This document shows, piece by piece, positions 17,473-26,056 of a DNA stretch of 48,293 bases. A model generated the notes under the pieces. It worked only from the letters and a program-made list of their open reading frames with translations. It was not told where the DNA came from and searched no databases. Each line of letters starts with the position of its first letter. Position 1 is the first letter of the stretch. Source of the DNA: an uncultured Turicimonas sp. GTDB taxonomy: Bacteria; Pseudomonadota; Gammaproteobacteria; Burkholderiales; Burkholderiaceae_F. The stretch lies in assembly GCA_947854175.1 (NCBI GenBank), contig CANTYJ010000045.1, positions 1 through 48,293 on the forward strand. The letters run 5' to 3'. A program made the translations under genes and the position numbers.

Positions 17473-18477
17473 ATGGAACGTCAGACGCAGTTAAAAATTT
17501 GGTTGTCAGAATTTTCTTCTTTATACGGATTAAAGTCAGATACGCTTGAACACGCATCGGCCGATGCCGGATTCAGACAATATTTTAGAATTGAAGGTGC
17601 CTCTCAAAGCTTCATTGTGATGGACTGTCCAAAAGAAAAAGATTCAATGAAGTCTTTCGTGAAAATCAGAAATCTATTAGCTTCGACAGGAGTTAATGTT
17701 CCTGAGATTTTTAAAGTGGATTATGAACGAGGTTTTATGCTCTTGTCCGACCTTGGGACCACGACATATTTAGATGTAATAGATGAGTCAAATGCCGATA
17801 TTCTCATGAATGATGCTACAAATGCACTGGTCACTATTCAATCTAAAGCAGATGCTTCCGGATTACCAAAATATGATGCTGCACTACTACGCAAAGAGTT
17901 GGAGCTTTTTCCTGAGTGGTTCTTGGAGAAACATTTAAAAATTCAGCTTTCCGAAACAGAGAGAAAACTTATTGACGGTGTGTTTGATCTGATTATCGCT
18001 AAAAATATGGATCAACCATACGTTTTTGTTCACAGAGACTATATGCCGCGAAACCTGATGGTTGAGAAGGAGAACAACCCGGGAATTCTGGACTTCCAGG
18101 ATGCTGTGTACGGGCCGATTAGCTATGACATCGCTTCTTTATGTAGAGACGCCTTTATCTCTTGGGAAGAACACCGGATTCTTGACTGGACTATCCGCTA
18201 CTGGGACAAGGCAAGAAAAGCCAACCTTCCGGTTAGAAGCGATTTTGGACAATTTTGGGAGGACGTCGAATGGATGGGCTTGCAAAGACATTTGAAAGTT
18301 CTCGGAATTTTTGCACGTCTGAACTATCGCGACGGTAAAGAAAAATATTTAGCAGATACTCCTCGTTTTATAGAGTATGTCAGCAAGACTGCGAAGCGTT
18401 ATGATGCGCTCAAACCTTTATCTAAAATTATTGACCGGATTCAAAATACAGAAGAGCAGGTCGGATATACCTTCTAA
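17473..18477 (+). CDS. amgK: N-acetylmuramate/N-acetylglucosamine kinase AmgK-like
   Basis: A sugar kinase of the aminoglycoside-phosphotransferase fold that phosphorylates MurNAc (and GlcNAc) at the anomeric carbon, bypassing de novo UDP-MurNAc synthesis in cell-wall recycling. The Brenner-type catalytic loop FVHRDYMPRNLMV and the metal-binding ILDFQDAVYGP are intact in the 334-residue protein. The N-terminal DAGFRQYFRI and VMDCPKEKDSM regions also fit AmgK. It is followed 5 bp later by murU, the partner nucleotidyltransferase, which supports the call strongly. It is divergent from lptD, the usual arrangement in Burkholderiales. GAGG lies upstream of the ATG. Confidence 0.9.
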   Translation: MERQTQLKIWLSEFSSLYGLKSDTLEHASADAGFRQYFRIEGASQSFIVMDCPKEKDSMKSFVKIRNLLASTGVNVPEIFKVDYERGFMLLSDLGTTTYLDVIDESNADILMNDATNALVTIQSKADASGLPKYDAALLRKELELFPEWFLEKHLKIQLSETERKLIDGVFDLIIAKNMDQPYVFVHRDYMPRNLMVEKENNPGILDFQDAVYGPISYDIASLCRDAFISWEEHRILDWTIRYWDKARKANLPVRSDFGQFWEDVEWMGLQRHLKVLGIFARLNYRDGKEKYLADTPRFIEYVSKTAKRYDALKPLSKIIDRIQNTEEQVGYTF

Positions 18478-18482
18478 CCGAT

Positions 18483-19190
18483 ATGAAAGCAATGATTCTT
18501 GCCGCTGGCCGCGGCAAAAGAATGAGGCATCTGACCGCGAATTGTCCTAAGCCTCTTGTGAAACTTTGGGGAAAACCTCTGATTGAATGGCAAATTCTGA
18601 GATTGAAAAAAGCAGGTTTTTCTGAATTGGTAGTCAACACTGCTTATTGCGGAGCTCAACTAAATGAATTTTTAGGAGATGGTGCTAAGTGGAACGTCGA
18701 TATAAAGATTTCATCAGAAGGATTGACGTTTGAGGAGGCTCTAAATACCCGCGGAGGAATTGTTAACGCTTTGGATCTACTACGAGAAAAAGGCTCCGGA
18801 GAACCTTTTGTTGTGGTATCCGGGGATATCGTGACGGAATTTGATTACTCGAAGCTTTTTTCAAAGCGTCAAGAAATTCTCGATGGAAAATCAAAAGGAC
18901 ATTTGATTCTTGTTCCAAGCCCCGATTATCACCGGGGCGGAGATATGACAATCGAGAACGGTCTGGTTAGTAGAACAAACCGAACTCACACCTATGGGAA
19001 TATAGGAATATTTTCTCCGCTCCTTTTTGAAAATGTTGAGATTGCCGATGTTCCTCTTTTTCCCTGGTTTTATCGGTTTATTGATGAAGGACTGATTACC
19101 GGTGAGATCTTTGAAGGTAAATGGGCAAATGTCGGGACCCCGGAAGAATTATCCAAGTTTGAGGAACAAATTCCTTTTCTAAGTCTATGA
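18483..19190 (+). CDS. murU: N-acetylmuramate alpha-1-phosphate uridylyltransferase MurU
   Basis: A nucleotidyltransferase that makes UDP-MurNAc from MurNAc-1-phosphate, the step after AmgK in the recycling route that makes cells less dependent on MurA. The N-terminus has AAGRGKRMR and CPKPLVKLWGKPL, the nucleotide- and metal-binding signature, and VSGDIV supplies a metal-binding Asp. At 235 residues it fits the family. Its stop overlaps the dusB start by 4 bp, so amgK-murU-dusB are probably one operon. A glucose-1-phosphate-type nucleotidyltransferase is the alternative, but the amgK context favours MurU. Confidence 0.88.
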   Translation: MKAMILAAGRGKRMRHLTANCPKPLVKLWGKPLIEWQILRLKKAGFSELVVNTAYCGAQLNEFLGDGAKWNVDIKISSEGLTFEEALNTRGGIVNALDLLREKGSGEPFVVVSGDIVTEFDYSKLFSKRQEILDGKSKGHLILVPSPDYHRGGDMTIENGLVSRTNRTHTYGNIGIFSPLLFENVEIADVPLFPWFYRFIDEGLITGEIFEGKWANVGTPEELSKFEEQIPFLSL

Positions 19191-20182
19191 AACATATTCA
19201 GGTCGGAGAGGTTGATATACCAGGGCAAGTCTTTCTTGCTCCGATGGCCGGTTTTAGTGATTTGCCTTATCGGAACATTTGCAGAAAATGGGGAGCTTCC
19301 TATGCAGTAGCTGAAATGACGGCTTCCAAAGAAAATCTTCAAAAAACGAAGAAAACATCCCTGAGAATGACGTTAAACGAGGAAAGTGAACCAAGAGGTA
19401 TTCAATTAATCGGCTCTGTACCGGAAGAGCTTGCTGAAGCGGCGGTGAGAGTTCAGGCAGCAGGAGCTCAAATTGTTGACTTTAATTGCGGATGTCCGGC
19501 CAGAAAGGTTTGTTCAGTTGCTTGCGGTTCAGCGTTAATGAAGCAACCGGAATTGGTCGGAGAAATACTTCAAAAAATGGTCTCTGCCGTGACTGTTCCC
19601 GTAACTTTAAAAATTCGGACCGGATGGGATTCGTTTTCTCTAAATGCAGTCGATATTGGAAAACTTGCTGAGGATACAGGAGTAAAAATGTTGGTGATTC
19701 ACGGTAGAACCCGTGAACAAGGCTTTAAAGGAGAGGCAGAATACGAGACGGCAAGACAGTTAAAGAATGCCGTTTCAATTCCGGTCATCGTCAATGGAGA
19801 TATAAATTCCGGGAAGAAGGCTTTGGATGTGCTTCAATATACCGGCGCTGACGGGGTTATGGTTGGCCGTGCCGCTTTGGGCAATCCATGGCTTTTTAAA
19901 GAAATTAATTCAATTCTTTCAGGTATCGAACCACAATTATTAAAGCGGTCCGATATAGAGGATACAATTATCGATCATATGAAAGAACATTACGCTTTTT
20001 ATGGAGAAATGCTTGGAATAAGAACAATTAGAAAGCATTTAAATCAATACGTTAAGCGTTTCTCATTAAATGGTGATGAGCTACAGAAAATCTATTTAGC
20101 AAAGAATGCAGGTGAGCAAATTGAACGAACCAGAGACCTCTTGGGTAGTTCGCGTTTTTCGGTAAATGTCTTTGAGGAGTAA
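19187..20182 (+). CDS. dusB: tRNA-dihydrouridine synthase DusB
   Basis: An FMN-dependent enzyme that reduces uridine to dihydrouridine in the tRNA D-loop. The TIM-barrel begins with [15 protein letters not shown]. The catalytic cysteine is C103 in [10 protein letters not shown], and the FMN-phosphate region is [15 protein letters not shown]; length is 331 residues. It overlaps murU by 4 bp and is followed 7 bp later by purH. In many beta- and gammaproteobacteria fis lies directly downstream of dusB. Here no fis reading frame exists between dusB and purH. Confidence 0.94.
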   Translation: MKHIQVGEVDIPGQVFLAPMAGFSDLPYRNICRKWGASYAVAEMTASKENLQKTKKTSLRMTLNEESEPRGIQLIGSVPEELAEAAVRVQAAGAQIVDFNCGCPARKVCSVACGSALMKQPELVGEILQKMVSAVTVPVTLKIRTGWDSFSLNAVDIGKLAEDTGVKMLVIHGRTREQGFKGEAEYETARQLKNAVSIPVIVNGDINSGKKALDVLQYTGADGVMVGRAALGNPWLFKEINSILSGIEPQLLKRSDIEDTIIDHMKEHYAFYGEMLGIRTIRKHLNQYVKRFSLNGDELQKIYLAKNAGEQIERTRDLLGSSRFSVNVFEE

Positions 20183-20189
20183 AAAACTA

Positions 20190-21749
20190 ATGAAAAAGCA
20201 AGCTTTAATCAGCTGTTCTGATAAATCCGGCGTTGTCGAATTTGCAAAAGGTTTGACAGAACTCGGATACCATATTCTTTCAACAGGCGGCACAGCCAAA
20301 CTGATTGCAGAAGCAGGTATTCCTGTTCAGGAAGTTGCTGACTACACCGAGTTTCCTGAAATGTTGGACGGCCGTGTTAAAACTTTAAATCCAAAAATCC
20401 ATGCCGGATTGTTGGCACGTCGTGGTGTTCCGGAGCATATGGCAGCCTTGGAAAAATTCAATATTGATCCGATCGATATTGTGGCTGTCAATCTATATCC
20501 ATTTGAACAAGCTATTGCTAATCCGAACTGCACATTCGAAAACGCTATCGAAAATATCGATATCGGCGGCCCGACAATGATTAGAGCTGCCGCAAAAAAT
20601 CATGAAAGCGTTGCTGTCATCGTTTCTCCGGGAGACTATAGAAAGGTTCTGGAAGAAATCAAAGAGGTTGGTCATGTAACACCTCAGACCCGCCTTGAAT
20701 TGGCAAAAAAGGTTTTCGTTCATACTGCCCACTACGATGCGATGATTTCCAACTATCTCACCAGCATGGAAGGTAGTGATGTTTCAACCCGTACCCGTTT
20801 CCCGGAATCTTTAACTCGTCAATGGGTCAAGGTCCAAGATATGAGATACGGTGAAAATCCTCACCAGGCAGCTGCTTTCTACAGAGAAAAACAGGTCGCT
20901 CCCGGCTTGCTTGCCGGCTATGATCAGATTCAGGGTAAGGAACTGTCTTACAATAACATTGCGGATTCTGATGCCGCTTGGGAGGCAGTCAGAAGTTTTG
21001 ATACTCCGGCTTGTGTCATTATTAAACACGCCAATCCCTGTGGTGCAGCTATCGGTGTAAATGCCGCCGAAGCCTATGCAAAAGCCTTCAAGTGTGATCC
21101 AACCTCTGCCTTTGGTGGAATCATCGCTTTCAATTGTGAAGTTGGCAAGGAAGCTGCTGAAGAAATTTCTCATCAGTTCGCAGAAGTTATCATCGCTCCG
21201 TCATTTACTCAGGAAGCATTAGAAATTTTCGGGAAGAAGAAAAACCTTCGGCTGCTAATCGTAGCTAATGGCAAAGCACAGAATGACTTCGATATGAAGA
21301 GAATCGGCGGTGGCTTGCTTGTTCAGACTCCTGACTCTCAGACAGTTAAGGAAGAAGATTTGAAAGTTGTGACCGAGTTGAAACCTACCAGCGATCAGAT
21401 TTCAGACATGATGTTCGCCTGGAAGATAGCCAAATTCATTAAATCCAATACCATCGTTTTCGTAAAGAACGGCATGACTCTCGGAGTTGGTGCAGGACAA
21501 ATGAGCCGTGTTGACTCTGCCCGTATAGCTTCTATCAAGGCAAAAGAGGCCGGCCTGTCCTTGCAGGGAAGTATTGCTGCATCTGATGCATTTTTCCCGT
21601 TCCGTGACGGTTTGGATGTCATTATTGATGCAGGCGCTCAAGCAGTTATCCAGCCCGGCGGTTCCATCCGTGATGATGAAGTAATTGCCGCTGCAAACGA
21701 ACGTGGAATTACAATGGTCTTTACCGGAGAGCGTCATTTCCGTCATTAA
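20190..21749 (+). CDS. purH: Bifunctional AICAR formyltransferase / IMP cyclohydrolase PurH
   Basis: Catalyses the last two steps of de novo purine synthesis. The N-terminal MGS-like IMP cyclohydrolase domain covers about residues 1-145 ([20 protein letters not shown]). The AICAR transformylase follows, with the Lys-His pair in [11 protein letters not shown] and [15 protein letters not shown] near the end. The ATG at 20190 (519 residues) has GAGGAG at 20174-20179, 10 nt upstream; an earlier in-frame ATG inside dusB is not needed. A strong terminator follows. Confidence 0.97.
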   Translation: MKKQALISCSDKSGVVEFAKGLTELGYHILSTGGTAKLIAEAGIPVQEVADYTEFPEMLDGRVKTLNPKIHAGLLARRGVPEHMAALEKFNIDPIDIVAVNLYPFEQAIANPNCTFENAIENIDIGGPTMIRAAAKNHESVAVIVSPGDYRKVLEEIKEVGHVTPQTRLELAKKVFVHTAHYDAMISNYLTSMEGSDVSTRTRFPESLTRQWVKVQDMRYGENPHQAAAFYREKQVAPGLLAGYDQIQGKELSYNNIADSDAAWEAVRSFDTPACVIIKHANPCGAAIGVNAAEAYAKAFKCDPTSAFGGIIAFNCEVGKEAAEEISHQFAEVIIAPSFTQEALEIFGKKKNLRLLIVANGKAQNDFDMKRIGGGLLVQTPDSQTVKEEDLKVVTELKPTSDQISDMMFAWKIAKFIKSNTIVFVKNGMTLGVGAGQMSRVDSARIASIKAKEAGLSLQGSIAASDAFFPFRDGLDVIIDAGAQAVIQPGGSIRDDEVIAAANERGITMVFTGERHFRH

Positions 21750-21775
21750 TACTAAGTATTAGATTAATAAAAACG

Positions 21776-21803
21776 GGCCAAGGAGCAACACCTTGGCCTT
21801 CTT
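21776..21803 (+). terminator. Terminator after purH
   Basis: GGCCAAGG (21776-21783) and CCTTGGCC (21791-21798) form a perfect 8-bp stem with a 7-nt loop, followed by TTCTT. It ends the amgK-murU-dusB-purH unit. Confidence 0.75.
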
Positions 21804-21815
21804 AACAGTTGTTAA
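21802..21815. promoter_or_regulatory. Palindrome upstream of tolB, possible operator
   Basis: TTAACA-GT-TGTTAA is a 14-bp palindrome with perfect 6-bp arms. A second short inverted repeat, TTAGT-TTTG-ACTAA, sits at 21834-21847 across the likely -35 region of tolB. No regulator can be named. Confidence 0.35.
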
Positions 21816-21839
21816 CCCAATTTGTTTTTGTACTTAGTT

Positions 21840-21866
21840 TTGACTAAACAAAATAGTTAATATAAA
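21840..21866 (+). promoter_or_regulatory. Candidate tolB promoter
   Basis: TTGACT (21840-21845) and TATAAA (21861-21866) are separated by 15 bp, shorter than the ideal 17. Using TTTTGA at 21838 as the -35 restores 17 bp. It lies 24 nt upstream of the tolB ATG and after the purH terminator, so it probably drives tolB-pal-cpoB. Confidence 0.4.
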
Positions 21867-21889
21867 CAGGCTTACTTTGCCTAAGAGAC

Positions 21890-23194
21890 ATGACCAATAT
21901 GACACATCAGAAGTTCACAAGACGTTACTTCATGCAAGGGACCGGAGCATTAGCCGGTCTGGCAGTTTCGGGATTGGCCCATGCTCAGTTCCAAGTCGAT
22001 ATTCTTGGAGTCGGAGCTAATCAGTTTCCAATTGCGGTTCAACCGTTCGAAGGAGAAAGCGAATCTCCGGAGAATCTTTCAAAGATCATTACGGAAGATT
22101 TAGTTAGAAGCGGTGTATTCAGAATTGCAGGTGCCGGCACAACAGCTGTCGCATTAGATGCTACTCCCGACTGGAACATTCTTGCCTCGCAAGGAGCTGA
22201 TGCTGATGTCGTCGGTCAGATTGTAAAGACTGCAGATAACCGTTTTGAAGTTAAATTTAAACTCTATGATGTCGTTAAAAAACAGGAAACTGATCAGGCA
22301 TCATATGTATGCCCCAAAGAAGATCTTCGATTGACCGCACACCGTATTGCAGACAGAATATACGAAAGAATCACTGGGGAAAAAGGAGATTTTGCAACAC
22401 GGATTGCTTTTGTCCGTCAAGATGGTCCCCGCTCATTTAGCATTATGATTGCCGATAGCGACGGACATGATCCGAAGGTTGCTCTAAAAAGCAGGCATCC
22501 TATCATGTCAATAGCCTGGGCTCCGAACGGACGTCAAATTGCATACACAACTTTTGAAACAGGTAAACCGACTGTCTGGCTCCAGAATTTAAATACCGGA
22601 AAGCGTCAGCAGGTTGCAGCTTTCAAAGGCAATAACAGCGCGCCGGCTTTCAGTCCTGATGGTTCAACGATGGCCGTTGCTTTATCAAAGGACGGTGGCA
22701 CAAAGATTTATTTAATGAATCCTGACGGGCTCAATGTCAGACCGTTTACTAGCGGTGATAGTATCGATACAGAGCCGGTTTTCTCGCCTGATGGAAAATA
22801 TATTTATTTTACTAGTGACAGAGGCGGTAACCCCCAAATTTACCGTAAAGCTCTAGCCGGCGGAAATGTTGAACGGGTTAGTTTTGGAAATGCCTACTCA
22901 GTTAGCCCAACCGTTAGTCCGAAAAACAATGAAATTGCATATGTGGTTCGGGCAGGCGGAAATTTCCAGTTAGTTCAACAAGATTTGGCAACAGGAAACG
23001 TCACTCCTCTTTCTCAGTTCGGAAAGAATGAGTCTCCAAGTTATTCTCCAAACGGAAATATGATCATTTTTGCGACAGATGAAGGAGGCAAAGGTGTATT
23101 ATCAACCGTCTCAACAGACGGAAGTACCCGTTCCCGTTTATCCAATTTATCCGGGGACATAAGAGAGCCCGCATGGGGTCCAACTATCAAATAG
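21890..23194 (+). CDS. tolB: Tol-Pal system protein TolB with Tat-like signal peptide
   Basis: Periplasmic TolB links TolA to the peptidoglycan-associated lipoprotein Pal and is needed for outer-membrane invagination at division. The mature part has the N-terminal alpha/beta domain (IAVQPFEG, ITEDLVRSGVF) and at least five beta-propeller repeats recognisable by PxxSPDGxxIxF (for example EPVFSPDGKYIYFTSDRGGNPQIYR). The signal peptide is unusual: TRRYFMQ (residues 10-16) followed by a modestly hydrophobic stretch and AHA at 30-32 fits the twin-arginine consensus rather than plain Sec. Either ATG, 21890 or 21899, could start it, and both keep the motif. tolQRA are not upstream as in most genomes; purH is. 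Confidence 0.93.
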   Translation: MTNMTHQKFTRRYFMQGTGALAGLAVSGLAHAQFQVDILGVGANQFPIAVQPFEGESESPENLSKIITEDLVRSGVFRIAGAGTTAVALDATPDWNILASQGADADVVGQIVKTADNRFEVKFKLYDVVKKQETDQASYVCPKEDLRLTAHRIADRIYERITGEKGDFATRIAFVRQDGPRSFSIMIADSDGHDPKVALKSRHPIMSIAWAPNGRQIAYTTFETGKPTVWLQNLNTGKRQQVAAFKGNNSAPAFSPDGSTMAVALSKDGGTKIYLMNPDGLNVRPFTSGDSIDTEPVFSPDGKYIYFTSDRGGNPQIYRKALAGGNVERVSFGNAYSVSPTVSPKNNEIAYVVRAGGNFQLVQQDLATGNVTPLSQFGKNESPSYSPNGNMIIFATDEGGKGVLSTVSTDGSTRSRLSNLSGDIREPAWGPTIK

Positions 23195-23204
23195 GAAATT
23201 CAAA

Positions 23205-23705
23205 ATGAATTTAAAGCATTTTTCTTTGTCGGCTGCTGCAATTCTTGCTGCGTTATCTTTAACAGCTTGCTCCAGCATAGATCTTGATAAAGATAAAGAG
23301 ACTACAGTGTCTGATGCAACCGAAGCTGAAAAAATGATTAATGATCAGAACGGTCCATTGGCTAAAAAAGAAATCTACTTTGATTTCGATAGCTATTCTG
23401 TTAGCCCGCAATACATGCCTGTAGTCAATAACCATGCGAAATTCCTGGCGGGTAACAAGGGAATTAAAGTTATGCTCGAAGGTAATACTGATGCCCGTGG
23501 CAGCAGAGAATACAACCTGGCTCTTGGACAAAAAAGATCCGAGGCTGTTAAACAACGCATGACTTTAATGGGAGTTTCTCCTGAACAGATCGAAGCTATT
23601 AGCTTCGGAAAAGAACGTCCGAAGGCACTCGGTGATACAGAGGAAGATTACGCTCAAAACCGCCGTGTCGATATTCATTATTTAGTTAACCAGTCCGGTC
23701 AGTAA
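23205..23705 (+). CDS. pal: Peptidoglycan-associated lipoprotein Pal
   Basis: An outer-membrane lipoprotein that binds peptidoglycan non-covalently and TolB. The signal ends in the lipobox LTAC with the acylated Cys at 22, matured by the Lgt/Lsp/Lnt pathway (lnt is in this window). The OmpA-like domain (about 58-162) has the strand YFDFDSYSV and the peptidoglycan-binding GNTDARGSREYNLALGQKR. The 166 residues fit Pal. A good Shine-Dalgarno (AGGAAA) precedes the ATG. It lies 10 bp after tolB, and its stop shares one base with the cpoB ATG. Confidence 0.96.
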   Translation: MNLKHFSLSAAAILAALSLTACSSIDLDKDKETTVSDATEAEKMINDQNGPLAKKEIYFDFDSYSVSPQYMPVVNNHAKFLAGNKGIKVMLEGNTDARGSREYNLALGQKRSEAVKQRMTLMGVSPEQIEAISFGKERPKALGDTEEDYAQNRRVDIHYLVNQSGQ

Positions 23706-24385
23706 TGCGATTAACAATTTTTGTCTCTTCTCTTTTAGCTCTGTCCGTTTTGTCTTCACCGGCCCATGCTCTTTTCGGTGATGATGAGGCCCGTAGAGCT
23801 ATTGTGGAGTTGCGTAACCAGGTCCAGTCTCAACAAGAAGTCCAACTTCAACTGTATGAACGTCTGGAGAAACTCACCAAAGAAGTTCAGAGTCTCCGCG
23901 GACAAGTGGAAGTGTTAAGTAACTCCTACGGTAAGCAGCAAAATATGGTTGGAGATTTGAGTAATAAACTCCAGGAAATGGATCCGAAAGCTCAGGCAAA
24001 TACCGCAGCCCAGGACCGCCGTATTCAGGAAAGACAGGAATTAGATAGTGCCTTGAAACTCATTAATAAGGGTGTGTACGATAAAGCAATATCTGCATTA
24101 ACAGCATTTGGTAAAAAATACAAAGGCAGTACTCTTTATCCTGAGTCTTTGTATTGGTTGGGAAGTAGCTATTACGGGAAAGGTAATTTTAATAAAGCGA
24201 TAGAAGTAGAATCTAATCTTATTAAAACCTATCCCAAGCACGCAAAGGTCCCGGAAGCGATGTTAGTTCTTGGCATGGCTCAATTGGACTCTAAGAAGTC
24301 TGAAGAAGCTAAGAAGACCTTCAATAACTTGATAAAACGCTTTCCGAGGAGTGAAGCCGCTAAAGTTGCTAAAACTCAGCTTTAA
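23705..24385 (+). CDS. cpoB: Cell division coordinator CpoB (YbgF)
   Basis: A periplasmic TPR protein that, in E. coli, couples Tol-Pal activity to PBP1B during septal peptidoglycan synthesis. A Sec signal (about 1-22, ending AHA) is followed by a coiled coil rich in Gln, Glu and Leu (about 30-95) that mediates trimerisation. TPR-like repeats follow (about 110-226: YDKAISALTAFGKKYKGSTLYPESLYWLGSSYY and similar). Length is 226 residues. TAATG overlap with pal implies coupling. A strong terminator follows. Confidence 0.92.
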   Translation: MRLTIFVSSLLALSVLSSPAHALFGDDEARRAIVELRNQVQSQQEVQLQLYERLEKLTKEVQSLRGQVEVLSNSYGKQQNMVGDLSNKLQEMDPKAQANTAAQDRRIQERQELDSALKLINKGVYDKAISALTAFGKKYKGSTLYPESLYWLGSSYYGKGNFNKAIEVESNLIKTYPKHAKVPEAMLVLGMAQLDSKKSEEAKKTFNNLIKRFPRSEAAKVAKTQL

Positions 24386-24407
24386 TCCTGATGACAAGTA
24401 TCTGATT

Positions 24408-24441
24408 GAGAACAGAGCCATTATGGCTCTGTTCTCATTTT
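24408..24441 (+). terminator. Terminator after cpoB
   Basis: A 13-bp perfect stem, GAGAACAGAGCCA (24408-24420) with TGGCTCTGTTCTC (24424-24436), has a 3-nt loop and is followed by ATTTT. It ends tolB-pal-cpoB. Confidence 0.85.
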
Positions 24442-24486
24442 GAAGGTATGTAGCATCTTCCCGATAGCTGTTGCTTATATCCTTAG

Positions 24487-24509
24487 CTTACTTAAAGAAA
24501 ATAAGTAAG
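24487..24509 (+). promoter_or_regulatory. Inverted repeat at the clcA ribosome-binding site
   Basis: CTTACTT (24487-24493) pairs with AAGTAAG (24503-24509) across 9 nt. The 3' arm overlaps the first bases of the AAGAGG Shine-Dalgarno (24507-24512). It may be a weak translational hairpin or an operator; AT-rich, so chance is possible. Confidence 0.3.
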
Positions 24510-24517
24510 AGGCACTC

Positions 24518-25927
24518 ATGTCAAACGAAAAACAAAATAGCTCCGGTTTATTCCCGGACGGGAGATTGCCAACACAAACTCAACAAAATTCAGCGCCGAC
24601 TACTTCTACTGAAGAAAATAACGGGCAACTGATTTTCTTTCTGATTTTGTGCATGATTGCCGGACTAATTACCGGATTAGCCGGAGGTTATTTTCAATAC
24701 TTCCTGCATATGGCAGACCGGTATAGAAATGAGTTGGCCGCATGGGCCCATTCAGCAGGAACATTTGAAGGCCTATTGGTTTTGATCGCTGTTTGCGTTA
24801 GTTGTGCCGTTATCGGCAGATTCCTTGTAAGGTTCGCACCGACAGCCGGAGGATCAGGAATTCAGTACGTAGAAGCGATGTGGCATGACGAAACACAGCC
24901 AGCCAGACTTCCGACGTTCTTCGTTAAATTTTTTGGTGGCCTACTTACTCTCGGAAGCGGAATGGCTCTTGGTAGAGAAGGTCCGACAGTACAGATGGGC
25001 GCTTCAATAGGAGGGACGCTCGGGCGGATTTTTAAATTAGATTATGAAAAGCTCAAACTTTTAACAATCGCTTCAGCCGGAACTGGACTCGGAGTTGCAT
25101 TTTCTGCACCACTCGGCGGGGCAATGTTCACTTTTGAAGAAGTCACAAAGGACATTAAACCAAAGATTGTTATTTGTACCATGCTCTGCGTGTTGGTAGG
25201 TTGTTCAGTCTCGATGAATATCCTCGGACAGCAACCTGATTACAGCGTAGTACAGCGTAGCTTTAAGATTCCGGGTGTGTTGGATGTTTTCGCGTTGGTG
25301 TTGTTTGGAATCTTTATCGGTGTGATGGGTGTCTTATACAACAAATGCGTTTTGAAGCTAATCGATTTCAATCATTATTTTGATCACGTTCTCCCTGAAA
25401 TCAAAGCCGGTATCGTTGGCATTGTCGTAGCATTGCTTCTTTGGTTTGCTCCTTATTTGGCGGGCGGCGGTGACAACATTGCTAACGATATGCTCAATTA
25501 CAGGTATCCGATTCAAATCGTTTTGATTTTCGGATTGATTCGTTGGGTTTTTGCACCGTTGTGTTATTCAACCGGTGTACCGGGAGGACTGTTCTCACCT
25601 CTGTTGCTGATGGGAGGTATCTTAGGACATGTTTTTGCCTGGTTACTCTCACTCGTAGGTCTGGATGTAAATCCATTGGCCTTCTGTGCTGTCGGAATGA
25701 GTGCATTTTTTGCTTCAACAATTCGAGCACCCTTTACCGGAGTGTTGTTAATTCTTGAGATGACAGCTTGTTGGGATTTGAGTTTAGCTATGATTGGTGC
25801 TAGCGCAGTGGCCTTCTTTACAGCGAAATTGCTTAAAGATTTGCCAATCTATACGGCTCTCAGATTAAGAATTCCTGAAGTAAAGGCTATGCAGAAAAGA
25901 GGACAACAAGTTTTGTTTGGAAGTTAA
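24518..25927 (+). CDS. clcA: ClC-type chloride/proton antiporter
   Basis: A ClC-family membrane protein of 469 residues with the expected multiple re-entrant helices. The selectivity signatures are GSGIQ (Ser conserved), GREGPTVQ with gating Glu at 154, GGLFSP, and a pore Tyr in PIYTAL near the C-terminus. E208 in FTFEE aligns with the internal proton glutamate (E203) of E. coli ClcA, which suggests a 2Cl-/H+ exchanger rather than a passive channel; this is an inference from alignment by eye. In enterobacteria such proteins assist extreme acid resistance. The first 40 residues are polar and Gln/Asn/Thr-rich. AAGAGG lies 5 nt upstream of the ATG, partly inside a 7-bp inverted repeat. Confidence 0.9.
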   Translation: MSNEKQNSSGLFPDGRLPTQTQQNSAPTTSTEENNGQLIFFLILCMIAGLITGLAGGYFQYFLHMADRYRNELAAWAHSAGTFEGLLVLIAVCVSCAVIGRFLVRFAPTAGGSGIQYVEAMWHDETQPARLPTFFVKFFGGLLTLGSGMALGREGPTVQMGASIGGTLGRIFKLDYEKLKLLTIASAGTGLGVAFSAPLGGAMFTFEEVTKDIKPKIVICTMLCVLVGCSVSMNILGQQPDYSVVQRSFKIPGVLDVFALVLFGIFIGVMGVLYNKCVLKLIDFNHYFDHVLPEIKAGIVGIVVALLLWFAPYLAGGGDNIANDMLNYRYPIQIVLIFGLIRWVFAPLCYSTGVPGGLFSPLLLMGGILGHVFAWLLSLVGLDVNPLAFCAVGMSAFFASTIRAPFTGVLLILEMTACWDLSLAMIGASAVAFFTAKLLKDLPIYTALRLRIPEVKAMQKRGQQVLFGS

Positions 25928-26056
25928 CAACAATAACAATTTCTAGTCTTTTTATTAAATTTAGCAGTTATATAGTTATACACTTTCAATACCAAAGTAT
26001 GGGCAGGAGTTATGTGCTACTGCCCACAATTATTCTTTTCTTTTGGAGAAATATTT

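Noticed and set aside
20811-21173. 120-codon open frame antisense to purH
   Set aside because: Shadow frame in a strongly conserved gene.
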